Source: CBDCME01 sp965218865 (lineage in GTDB: Bacteria; Pseudomonadota; Alphaproteobacteria; JAAXGF01). Taken from it: a stretch of DNA of 64,000 bases. A program made the position numbers and the translations under genes. The notes under the pieces are model-generated. The model was given only the letters and a program-made list of their open reading frames with translations. It did not search any database and had not been told where the DNA came from. Each line of letters begins with the position of its first letter. Position 1 is the first letter of the stretch. The stretch is taken from the NCBI GenBank assembly GCA_965218865.1, contig CBDCME010000073.1, positions 372,001 through 436,000 on the forward strand, written 5' to 3'. This document shows positions 54,037 through 62,765 of the stretch, in pieces.

Positions 54037-55305
54037 TTTGAGGACAAGGCGGTAGTTGTAGCCGGCGCCGGCGAGGATGGCGTTGATCTTGTCGCCGTCG
54101 CGGCCTTTGAGGAAGTTGCGCCCCAGCCTGCCATCGCTCTTGAGATGTCCGATCACGGCCTCGACGGCGGAGCGCCGCCTGAGCTCCTTCTTGATCGTCG
54201 GCGTGATGCCGCGTTTCTGGCCTGATCTAAAGACGCGGTGTTTGTTGGGGTAATCGTGGCCCTGGTATCCCTTGTCGACATAGATGCGCTCGGCCGATAT
54301 CCCCGTCCAGCGTTCCATCTCTTCGATCACCTGCCTCAAGGTGTGGCCATCATAGGGATTGCCGTGGAAGGCCTTGACGTGGGCGACGAACTGGCCGCCG
54401 GGGGGGCGGGAATTGGTCGCCGCCACGGAGACCTTGCAGCCGAACTCGTACGGCTTGTGCGCCTTCCCTTTGCCGATGCATTCGACCTCGGGCGCGTGGA
54501 GCGAATAGACCTTGGGCAAGGGGTCGCGCCGCTTCTGGGTCGACACCCGCTCGGCCAGCCACAAGGGGCGGCGGAAGGGATCCCGTAGGCTCTCCTCCTG
54601 GGCCGTCTTGCGGCGGATGTCGCGGACGGTGCGCCCGAGATAGGTCTTGAGCTTGCGCAGGGCCTTGTTGGCCCGCTTGTGCTGTTTGGCATGGCGGTAG
54701 CGGCCTTGCATGATCAACGCCCTCTTGCCCAGGCGGGTATAGGACTGACGCAGGGCAATGCCGTGCTCCCGTGCCAGTCGCACCAGCCGCTCGCGGGCTC
54801 GTTGCATCAGTTTGGCGGCGGTCGGAAAGGCAATCGCCTTCTCTTGTACGGTGGTGTCCACCGTCACCCGCTCGAGGTCCTTCTCCCGCAGCGCCCCCAC
54901 CCGGTGGGCCACGGCCAGGCTCTCCTGGAATACCTTCTCCAAACCTTCCGGCCCGATCCGGTCCCGCCACCGGGTCATCGACGAGCGCTCCATGGGCAGC
55001 TCATGCTGAAAGTACTCTTCGCCGCAGAAGCACTGGAAGTATGGGTCGTAGACCCAGCGCTCGCAGACCTCCTCATCCGAGAGATCGAACATATGCTTGA
55101 GGATGTGCAGCCCAACCATCAACCGCGTCGGGACCCCCGGCCGACCCTCCTCCGAATACAAGGCTTCATAGGTCTCGTCGAAGAAAGTCCACGCGATCCG
55201 GCCCCCCAACACCACCAACTCGTGGCGCAGGTTGATGATGTTTTCGAACCGCGAGCGGAACAGGTCCTCTATTCCCGATGACACCTTGCGCGATGGCTTC
55301 ATCAC
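54037..55305 (-). pseudogene. IS5-family transposase copy 2, main part
   Basis: Retains the VTVDTTVQEKAI region missing from copy 1, plus FCGEEYFQHELP, YVDKGYQGHDY and VEAVIGHLKSDGRLGRNFL. The gene is interrupted after YNYRLVLK by transposon B, which supplies a false ending and stop. It was otherwise intact before that insertion. Confidence 0.88.
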
Positions 55306-55550
55306 AGTTCTCCAATCCCAATCGACGGGAGCAGAGAATCACGTTCCGCAACGGAAGGGAATCCCCAAAATCAATTATTTCAAATCACAAGCTTTTCAGG
55401 CCCAAAACCCGTTTTCTTGCAAATCCGATTACTTCGCCAAACCGAAAGAACTACCAACATCAGCCGCTTACGCGTTCTTCACGGGCGACTAGCTACGGAC
55501 GTGCGCTGCAGGTGACAGTTTGGGCCGCAGGTGAACATCCCGCTGGAATT

Positions 55551-55744
55551 TTAAACGATTTGTTGATCGTTTTCTACGTAGTAGGGACGGTTGTCTCTGA
55601 GCATTTTGAAGATGACGCGGCATAGGTGTCGGCCGAGGGCGCGGATGGCTTGATTGTGGGCTTTGCCTTCGGCCCGTTTTCTTTCGTAGTAGCGCTGCGA
55701 TTGGGGAACCAGTTTGCGATGGTGATCGACGGCGGTCATCATGG
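55551..55744 (-). pseudogene. IS110-family transposase C-terminal scrap
   Basis: 63 codons (DHHRKLVPQSQRYYERKRA, GKAHNQAIRALGRHLCRVIF) match the C-terminal end of IS110/IS116-type transposases. The upstream part is absent; the fragment touches the stop of the acyltransferase gene. Confidence 0.6.
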
Positions 55745-55755
55745 CCGCCTTGGAC

Positions 55756-56634
55756 CTACCAGCGCCGATGCAGCCATAGCCATTGATTAGGGCGCTTCCT
55801 GATCCAGCATTCCAGTAGTGCGTTCACCTGAGACATCAGCGCGAGCACGTCAGCTACCCGATCGTCTGAGCGCGGCAGCTCCATCGGCGGATCAAAAGTC
55901 ACGCGAAAACGCGAGCCGGCCAAACGCTCGCATCGCGTCGGAATAATCGAGGCATCGAACCGGTATGCTAGTTGGGCCAACGCTGGGGCCGTCATCGCTT
56001 TTCGGCCGAAGAACGGCACGGCGATCCCATCGTTCATCTTCTGGTCAACCAGCATGCCGACACAATGCCCATCCTTGAGAAGCTTCATGATTTTACGTGC
56101 ACCGGAGGCGCCTTTCGGAATGGTGCTGGGCACGAGTTTGTGCCGCAACTCACGGATCAGCTGATCGACGAGAGGGTTGTTTGCAGCCCGATATACGACA
56201 TGCACGTTTCCTCCCAGTAATGACGCCGTGAGCGCCGTAAGCTCCCAATTACCGATATGACCGGAGAAAAAGATCACCGGCGATTTGGACCGTATTGCGT
56301 TTTCGATGTGCTCAGTCCCGACCACTTCAATAGCGCCTGGCACCCCGGCGTGTTCCGCGATGTGGAAATTGTCAAGGTGCGCCATTTCCCCGACCAAACG
56401 ACCGAGGTTTTCCCACATTTCACCGACGATATCGTCGACCTCACGTGAAGCTAGCTCGGACAGCGCACGCCCCAAATTATCCTTTGCGCGCTCGCTGATC
56501 GGTAGGCGAGAGCCAACCGCCCTGGCAATCCAGCTGGCTGTAGCTGAAGCCGCCGGCAACGGCAAAGCACTCAGCAACGCGAGGCCGCTCTGCGCCGCAA
56601 GATATTCAGCGCGATAGCGCCAAGGGTGTTTCAT
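55756..56634 (-). CDS. Lysophospholipid/lipid A acyltransferase (LpxL/HtrB family)
   Basis: 292 residues. An N-terminal hydrophobic helix (AAQSGLALLSALPLP) anchors it to the inner membrane. The catalytic H-x4-E motif is SGHIGNWE (H126, E131), followed by HVVYRAANNPLVDQ, the KGASGARKIMKLLKDG region, GMLVDQKMNDGIAVPFFGR and the ending WIRKRPNQWLWLHRRW, all typical of enzymes adding the secondary acyl chain to lipid A or related glycolipids. Complete, isolated, and adjacent to IS debris; it may be a second, accessory copy. Confidence 0.92.
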   Translation of the reverse strand: MKHPWRYRAEYLAAQSGLALLSALPLPAASATASWIARAVGSRLPISERAKDNLGRALSELASREVDDIVGEMWENLGRLVGEMAHLDNFHIAEHAGVPGAIEVVGTEHIENAIRSKSPVIFFSGHIGNWELTALTASLLGGNVHVVYRAANNPLVDQLIRELRHKLVPSTIPKGASGARKIMKLLKDGHCVGMLVDQKMNDGIAVPFFGRKAMTAPALAQLAYRFDASIIPTRCERLAGSRFRVTFDPPMELPRSDDRVADVLALMSQVNALLECWIRKRPNQWLWLHRRW

Positions 56635-57122
56635 CGCAATGGTTCAAATCTTTAGCCTCTCGGTCTTGGCCTTCCGCGCTGGGGAGTACGGCTAGATTCG
56701 GTCCCGCTAGCCCCGAAATGATTTCGGTTGATTCTTGCGGCGAGAACAACCCCCCTGTCGATATGACTGAGCGGCGGCGAACCCAGGAACTACCGTGTGG
56801 AGGTCACTGTCTGTGCGGAAACATACCACGCGCAGGCGGTACGGCAAGTGACGGGTGGGTGTCGGCCTTCTATGCCAAGGCTAAGGTCCGCTCCGGGTCA
56901 CGGACAAAATTCGGTGCCACTCGCGACGACCGCAATCGGGGGTTAAGCGGTCGATAAACGCCGAATCGTCGGCTCTTTAGGGTAGAGCAGCCGTGTTTGG
57001 TGGTGGTCCTGGACTACCGGTCTTAGCCAAGAGGCGACATTCCGGTAACCGTCAATCCTTTGCCGAAATTGCAAACGGCGGCCTCGAAGGACCGCCGCTC
57101 GATTAACCTGGATTGCAGTAGC
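56635..57122. other. Non-coding stretch with decayed repeat
   Basis: No gene supported. Pieces such as GAGCAGCCGTGTTTGG (56985-57000) and TTAGCCAAGAGGCGACATTCC (about 57024-57044) match diverged repeat copies at 17.2 and 13.9 kb. Confidence 0.4.
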
Positions 57123-57994
57123 CTAGGCGCCTTTTCGTAGGCGCCGCCGCATCAAACCCAGGGCAGAGAGGCCAACGCCGAAAATGGCGAGGGTGGCGGG
57201 TTTGGGGACTGTTTGTGGGGCCGCCGCAATCACAATATCGGCGCCGACACACTCGGGGTCGTCCGGACTGGAGCTGGGCCGACTTCGAAAGCATGCATCA
57301 GGGCCAGGAAAGGTTGTTAATGCCCCACCACCAGCTCCTACCGGAGTATCGACAAACTCTAGAAACATCCCGACTATGCTTGCTGGCGAGAGAATGAAAT
57401 CGTGCGCTGCATCCCCTGAGTTAAGTTTCTTTTGAAACTCGTAAGTGTAGTCTCCAATTGCTCCCGGGGTCGGATTGGTGTGTGTGACCCGTTGGACCCC
57501 CCAAAGGCAAAGGCTATATCCGGTTGAAAGGTTGTTATACTCGGCGACTCACACACCGGTGACTCGCAACCAAATAAATCCACCATAGGGCCGAGATTAT
57601 CGACGTGCATGCCGTCGTCACCCAACTCGAAGTCCGGCAGGGCAATCCTGCCGTCATGATCGTTGTCAAAGAATATGTTCAGAACGTCCCCCTGATCGCC
57701 GATTGATGATGCTTTGAAGTCGTCATTACGGAGTTCTACGGCAAGGAACAAGTCAGTCGTGTCATTCATTACATGGATTGTTGTCGGATGTGTCTCCCCA
57801 AAAGTAATCAGATCGAAGTTCACCGTGTCAGCCATGGCCCATTCATTAAGGTTTAGAAACCCATCGATCGTTGCGGTGCCGAACCCCGAGAGTTCCACGT
57901 CGATGAAGTGTGCTTGGGACGGAAACGATATCGCCATGGCCGTCAGAAACAGTGACGGCATAGAAAGAACACGACTTAGCGTTCTGAATCGCAT
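57123..57994 (-). CDS. PEP-CTERM-like protein, apparent frameshift
   Basis: Signal peptide (MRFRTLSRVLSMPSLFLTAMA to SQA), then DVELSGFGTATIDGFLNLNEW and a dockerin-like calcium region (NDHDGRIALPDF). The frame breaks after DIAFAFGG near 57497, where a run of six G would need seven. The continuing frame reads QRVTHTNPTPGAIGDYTYEF to a C-terminal tail VPKPATLAIFGVGLSALGLM-RRRLRKGA. The tail has the PEP-CTERM shape but with VPKP in place of VPEP. The homopolymer context suggests a sequence error. IS630 copy 2 lies 48 bp upstream of the start and may have removed its promoter. Confidence 0.75.
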
Positions 57995-58042
57995 GGTGTT
58001 ACCCCTTCTCTGAATGGCGCTTGTGCAACATGGCAGCTAATA

Positions 58043-58491
58043 CCAACCGCCCTTAACATTGACTTGTGCGATCCCACGCTCTGAGGCCGATGGACATGAT
58101 CTTCCAAGGTTGGTCGGTCAGGTTGTTCCAGGCTTGGCAAGAGGCCTCGACGATGGCTTCATAGGAGTCGAAGACACGATTGGAGAGCCAGTTCTGGCGG
58201 AGGTATTGCCAGACATTTTCGGCGGGATTGAGCTCCGGGGACTTGGGTGGCAAAGGCACGAGGGAGATGTTCTCCGGGATGCCGAGTTTGGCAGTGGTGT
58301 GCCATGCGGCTTGGTCGAGCAGCACGACGGCATGGGCGTTTGGGGCAACGGCCCGGCTGATTTCCTCGAGATGCAGGTCCATGGCTTCAGTATTGGCGCG
58401 CGGCATGACCAGCGCCGCGCCCTCACCGCGCTCGGGGCAGATGGCGCCGAAGAGATACGCCGAAGAGGTCCGTAGGTCCTTGACCTGGCGC
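58043..58491 (-). mobile_element. IS630-family element, copy 2 (truncated)
   Basis: Left end identical to the other copies, flanked by TA at 58041-58042. The sequence matches copy 3 base for base at the sites where copy 1 differs (GATCCC, TCAGGTTG). It stops abruptly at IS256 copy 5; the remaining 715 bp are not found on the other side. Confidence 0.88.
58053..58491 (-). pseudogene. IS630 transposase DDE half, truncated copy
   Basis: Encodes RQVKDLRTSSAYLFGA to GLRAWDRTSQC in the downstream-frame sense (LLDQAAWHTT and SPELNPAENVWQYLR present). The helix-turn-helix half and the first catalytic Asp region are gone. Confidence 0.85.
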
Positions 58492-59953
58492 GGCGATGTC
58501 CCATGCTCTGTTGAAAAAGGCGAGGCAGGCATGGTTGGGCTTCGAGGCTAGGCGGCCTCTTTGATGGTTTCAATGGCGCTTTTCGCTTTTGCCTTTTTCA
58601 CGTGATCCTCGAGGGCAGCTCTGAGGATGGGGAGTTGCCGGTAGGCCTTGAGGCGACGGAGGTCTTTTGGGCTTCCAGGAGGCCGGCGGCGGTCCATCGC
58701 AAGGCCATCTCGGCGTTGCGCCAGCGCTTGACATTGTGCTGCACCATCCTGACCGTTCCCAAGGCATTCTCGATGGCGTTGGTGCAGGCCAAGGAGCGCC
58801 TGAGCTTGGGCGGCAGGCCCAAGCGGATCACGGTGAGGATCTCATCCAGGCCCTCCAGGATGGAAGCCGAAACGCCGGGGGCCTCGGTCTCCAGGCGGCG
58901 CGCCAGGTTATTCATGAGGCGTTCGGCTTTCTCGGCATCGTCTTGGTCCCAGGCTTGCCTGAGCGCCTTCTTGACGCCGGCATGAAGGCTTTCGTCGAGG
59001 CGCTCGATGATGTTGCGGCCCTTGTGGACCTGGCAGCGCTGGAGGGCGGCCACCGGCCCGAAGGTCCGCTTGATCGCCTTGGAGAGCGCCTTGGCGCCGT
59101 CGACGATGAAGAGCCGGGGCACTTCCGGGTCGAGGCCGCGGGCGGTCAGGTTGTCGAGCAGCGCCTGCACCGTGGCGGCATTCTCCGTGGCACCTTCGGC
59201 CAGGCCTAGAACATGCTTCTCGCCCGCGCCGTCGATGCCAATAGCTGCCAGCAACACGTGATCGCCGACGTGCAGCCCGTCGATCTGGATGACCAGGAGA
59301 TCGAGATCCGAAAGGTCGCTGGCCAGGAAGGCCTTCAGCTTCTTGCGCGTCATGGCCACGAAGCGCCGCGAGACCGCGGACTTCGAGGTCGCATCGCCCG
59401 CGCGTGCCGGCAAGTCGCCGCTGGCCTCGCCGGGCAGGCGCACGGCGCGCGCGTACTTGCGGGTCGAAACCGTAAGCAGCATGATGTTCATCGCCCAGGA
59501 CTGCAAAAGCGCCGGGTCCGAGAGCAACTCCCAGCTCGGCAAGCTCATCTCCTTGCCCGCAAGATCGCGCACCCGCGGGCGCGTCAGCTTCACCTTGCCC
59601 CCGTGATAGGCAATCTCGCTCTGGGTTGTCCCCCAGCGATGGCCCTGCCGCTCGGCCGTGCGGGCGTGGCGCGCTCCGCAGAGCACCTCGCTATCCTCGT
59701 CCAGCATCTCGCCCAGGGTCTCCACCCCGGCCAACAGGCAAAAGCGATCCACGCTCATGCGCAGATCATCAAAAGCCTCCGGCAAGGCCGGCGGCAACAG
59801 CGGAAGCGGGATCTCCAACAGTTTCGAACGGCGGCTGTTCCGTGTAGTCTTGGTCATGGCGTCGTTCTCCTTGATGGATTCAACACCCAGAGCCTAACGG
59901 TTCCAGGCGAATGACGCCTACCTCACTTTTTCAACATCAGCCGGGACATTGCC
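58492..59953 (-). mobile_element. IS256-family element, copy 5
   Basis: 1462 bp, standard ends. Flanking 8-mers CCTGGCGC and GGCCTTCC do not match. Left is truncated IS630 copy 2, right a cut DUF3179 gene. Confidence 0.92.
58598..59857 (-). CDS. IS256-family transposase, copy 5
   Basis: 419 residues, same signatures and C-terminal frame change. Variants: RRSK and FGP as in copy 2, but LMNN as in copy 4. Confidence 0.93.
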   Translation of the reverse strand: MTKTTRNSRRSKLLEIPLPLLPPALPEAFDDLRMSVDRFCLLAGVETLGEMLDEDSEVLCGARHARTAERQGHRWGTTQSEIAYHGGKVKLTRPRVRDLAGKEMSLPSWELLSDPALLQSWAMNIMLLTVSTRKYARAVRLPGEASGDLPARAGDATSKSAVSRRFVAMTRKKLKAFLASDLSDLDLLVIQIDGLHVGDHVLLAAIGIDGAGEKHVLGLAEGATENAATVQALLDNLTARGLDPEVPRLFIVDGAKALSKAIKRTFGPVAALQRCQVHKGRNIIERLDESLHAGVKKALRQAWDQDDAEKAERLMNNLARRLETEAPGVSASILEGLDEILTVIRLGLPPKLRRSLACTNAIENALGTVRMVQHNVKRWRNAEMALRWTAAGLLEAQKTSVASRPTGNSPSSELPSRIT

Positions 59954-60114
59954 GGCCTTCCCGTGAACTGGTTCCAGAGACTGTCCGTTTTCCGGTCGAA
60001 CATGAGCTTGTTCGAACAATAGAGCAGGCCAGAGGAGCCGAACACAAACGGCCGCTCGTGAAACTCGACATGGGTTTCATACAGAATGCCCGAGCCGCAC
60101 AAAATACAGTAATA
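59954..60114 (-). pseudogene. DUF3179 protein fragment (downstream piece)
   Basis: The minus strand reads C-I-L-C-G-S-G-I-L-Y-E-T, then RPFVFGSSGLLYCSNKLMFD and SLWNQFTGRP, the core signatures of DUF3179 proteins. It is cut at IS256 copy 5, and the upstream continuation lies beyond IS630 copy 3. Confidence 0.7.
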
Positions 60115-61278
60115 CCAACCGCCCTTAACATTGACTTGTGCGATCCCACGCTCTGAGGCCGATGGACATGATCTTCCAAGGTTGGTCGGTCAGGTTGTTC
60201 CAGGCTTGGCAAGAGGCCTCGACGATGGCTTCATAGGAGTCGAAGACACGATTGGAGAGCCAGTTCTGGCGGAGGTATTGCCAGACATTTTCGGCGGGAT
60301 TGAGCTCCGGGGACTTGGGTGGCAAAGGCACGAGGGAGATGTTCTCCGGGATGCCGAGTTTGGCAGTGGTGTGCCATGCGGCTTGGTCGAGCAGCACGAC
60401 GGCATGGGCGTTTGGGGCAACGGCCCGGCTGATTTCCTCGAGATGCAGGTCCATGGCTTCAGTATTGGCGCGCGGCATGACCAGCGCCGCGCCCTCACCG
60501 CGCTCGGGGCAGATGGCGCCGAAGAGATACGCCGAAGAGGTCCGTAGGTCCTTGACCTGGCGCGGGCGCGATCCCTTTGGGGCCCACTGGCGCACCAGGC
60601 TGTTCTTCTGGCCGACGCGCATTTCATCTTGAAACCAAGCCTCGATGGGCGTGTCCGGTGGCTGTGCCGCTACGATTTTCGCCAAGTGTTCGGGAAAATT
60701 TTTTTTTAAATTCCTCCTGTGCCCGCGCATCCTGGCCGACGTGGCGCGGGCGCGCGGAAATATGCGAGAACCCGAGCGCGGCCAGCAGCTTGCCGACGCT
60801 CCGCTCGTGATAGTCCACGCCGAAGCGCGTTCGGATCAGTTGCTTGAGATCGATGCAGCGCCAGCGCACGACCCCATCCCGTTCGGGATCGGGACCGGCC
60901 TCGATAGCCCGCGAAAGCGCCGCCATTTGCGACGGCGTCAACCGACGCAACGCCCCGTTCGGCTTGCGGTCGATCAGACCGGCCGGACCTCCCGCGTTGA
61001 ACCGGTGAACCCAGTCCCGCAACGTCTGCCGATCCATGCCGCCAATACCCGCCGCGCACGCTCGATCCATCCCATCGTAGATGGCCGCCATCGACAAAAG
61101 CCGTCGCGCCTGGTTCCCATCATCGCTCCGTGCCGCAAGAACACGGACTCTTTCAGCATCAAAGTCGTTTCGCAAAGGAATCGTTGGCATTGAACACACT
61201 CCCTTGTTGCCAACAACCTTGAATCACACAAAACCTAGCGTGTAAACCTTTGCGCGAGTCAAACTCTAGGGCGGTTGG
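60115..61278 (-). mobile_element. IS630-family element, copy 3
   Basis: Full length, same ends as copy 1, flanked by TA (60113-60114 and 61279-61280). It separates two pieces of one DUF3179 gene. Confidence 0.9.
60125..61199 (-). CDS. IS630-family transposase in two overlapping frames, copy 3
   Basis: Same two-frame layout as copy 1: helix-turn-helix half 60624-61199, DDE half with stop at 60125. The junction run is nine A followed by TTTT instead of eight A and G, which keeps the same frame offset. Confidence 0.85.
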
Positions 61279-61333
61279 TATTAGCCAACGCCACCGGCAC
61301 GCCGCCGATGACCTCGTTGAACATCTCAAATAC
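61279..61333 (-). pseudogene. DUF3179 protein fragment (upstream piece)
   Basis: The minus strand reads PVFEMFNEVIGGVPVALAN, the segment that precedes the C-x-L-C-G motif in DUF3179 proteins and continues at 60114 across IS630 copy 3. The 5' side ends at the inverted repeat at 61334. Confidence 0.65.
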
Positions 61334-61399
61334 GGGGACAGTTTACGAATTTATAGACTACGCTTATATAATTAGCTTTAAAATACGTAAACTGTCCCC
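61334..61399. repeat. REP-like inverted repeat next to purD
   Basis: GGGGACAGTTTACG (61334-61347) and its exact inverse (61386-61399) are separated by 38 AT-rich bases and followed by TTTTTTT. It resembles REP sequences linked to REP-associated tyrosine transposases and may double as a purD terminator in the other direction. Confidence 0.65.
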
Positions 61400-61418
61400 T
61401 TTTTTTAGTCCCCGTTTT

Positions 61419-62671
61419 TTAGGCTGATCCGATGTCGCGGCGGCAAAAGCCTTCGGGCCAATCGATCACGTTCACGGCGGCGTAAGCACGGTGCGCCGCC
61501 TCGGAAATCGTATCGCCGCTCGCGGTGACCCCGAGCACACGTCCGCCGGCGGCGCCGACGCCGCCGTTGTCGGCCTTCGTTCCGGCGTGAAATACCGTTA
61601 CTCCCCGCACGGCGTTCGCGGCGGCGAGATTTCGAATCGGGCTGCCCTTGCCGTACGCTCCCGGGTACCCTCTTGTCGCCATGACGACGCAAACCGCGGC
61701 GGCATCGTGCCAGCGCAGGTCGAAGTTGCCCAATTCACCATCGCGCGCGGCGAGCAACGCCGGCAGGAGGTCGGACTTGAGCCGGACCACGAGTACCTGG
61801 GTTTCCGGGTCGCCGAAGCGGACGTTGAACTCCAGGAGTTTCGGTCCCTCGGGCGTCAGCATCAGGCCGGCGTAAAGGACGCCCTTGAAAGGCCGTCCCT
61901 CGGCCGCCATGCCGGCGACCGTCGGCCGAACGATCCGCGCCATGACCGTCGCCGCCATTGTCTCGTCGACCGTCGTTGTGGGCGAAAAGGCCCCCATGCC
62001 GCCCGTATTGGGACCCGTGTCGCCGTCGCCGACGCGTTTATGGTCCTGGGCCGCCGCGAGGGGCAAAACATTTTCGCCATCCACCAGCGCAAAAAACTGG
62101 CCTCGATTCCGCGCAGGCACTCCTCAACGACCAGCTCCGCCGCGGCGGCGCCGAAGTCGGTGATCAGATAATCAACCGCCGCGCAGGCCTCGTCGACGGT
62201 TTGCGCGACGACAACGCCCTTGCCGGCGGCGAGGCCGTCGGCCTTGACCACGATCGGAGCGCCTTGAGAGCGTATGTAGTCCTTGGCGGCCTGGGGTTCG
62301 CGAAAGCGCCCGAACGATCCGGTTGGAATACCGTACTTGTGGCAGAGTTCCTTGGTAAAAGCCTTCGAACCCTCGAGAGCCGCCGCCGCCGCCGTGGGAC
62401 CGAAGGCCTTGATCCCCGCCGCCTCGAGTCGATCGATCAGGCCCGCGACCAGCGGCGCCTCGGGGCCGACGACGACGAAATCGATACCCTCCTCGCGACA
62501 AAACCGCACCAGGCCGTCGAGATCGTCCGCCGCCACCGGGACGCATCGCGCCAGCTGGCGGATTCCGGCGTTCCCCGGCGCGCAGTACAAGGCCCGCAAC
62601 AGGGGAGAAGGTTGCAAGGCCCAGCAGAGCGCGTGCTCGCGCCCGCCGGAGCCGACGACCAGGACCTTCAT
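61419..62671 (-). CDS. purD: Phosphoribosylamine-glycine ligase PurD, apparent frameshift
   Basis: PurD joins phosphoribosylamine and glycine with ATP in purine synthesis. Start ATG 62671 behind GGAGGG: MKVLVVGSGGREHAL, then the ATP-grasp segments GIDFVVVGPEAPLV, SKAFTKELCHKYGIPT, VVKADGLAAGKGV and GPNTGGMGAFSP, and LKLLEFNVRFGDPETQ-like motifs to the end GFCRRDIGSA. The frame breaks after GIEAS near 62091-62096, where six T (read on this strand) would need seven to give SFFALVDGENVLPL. PurD is normally essential, so a base-calling error is more likely than a real lesion. Divergent from xseA, with about 95 bp between starts. Confidence 0.95.
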
Positions 62672-62765
62672 CGACCGCCCTCCATGATACCCCGCCCCCT
62701 TTGTTTCGGCCGCCGCCTCTTGTAGCATATGGCCCGGAGGATCCCAACATGACCCCAGCGCCGAC

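Larger units (their letters stand above)
51252..55489 (-). mobile_element. IS5-family element, copy 2, with a nested transposon
   Basis: Ends GTCGTCCGTGAAGAAC (51252) and the inverse of GTCGCCCGTGAAGAAC (55489), flanked by TA. Without the nested transposon B the IS would be about 1.57 kb. Its transposase gene is split by transposon B 33 codons before its stop. Confidence 0.88.
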
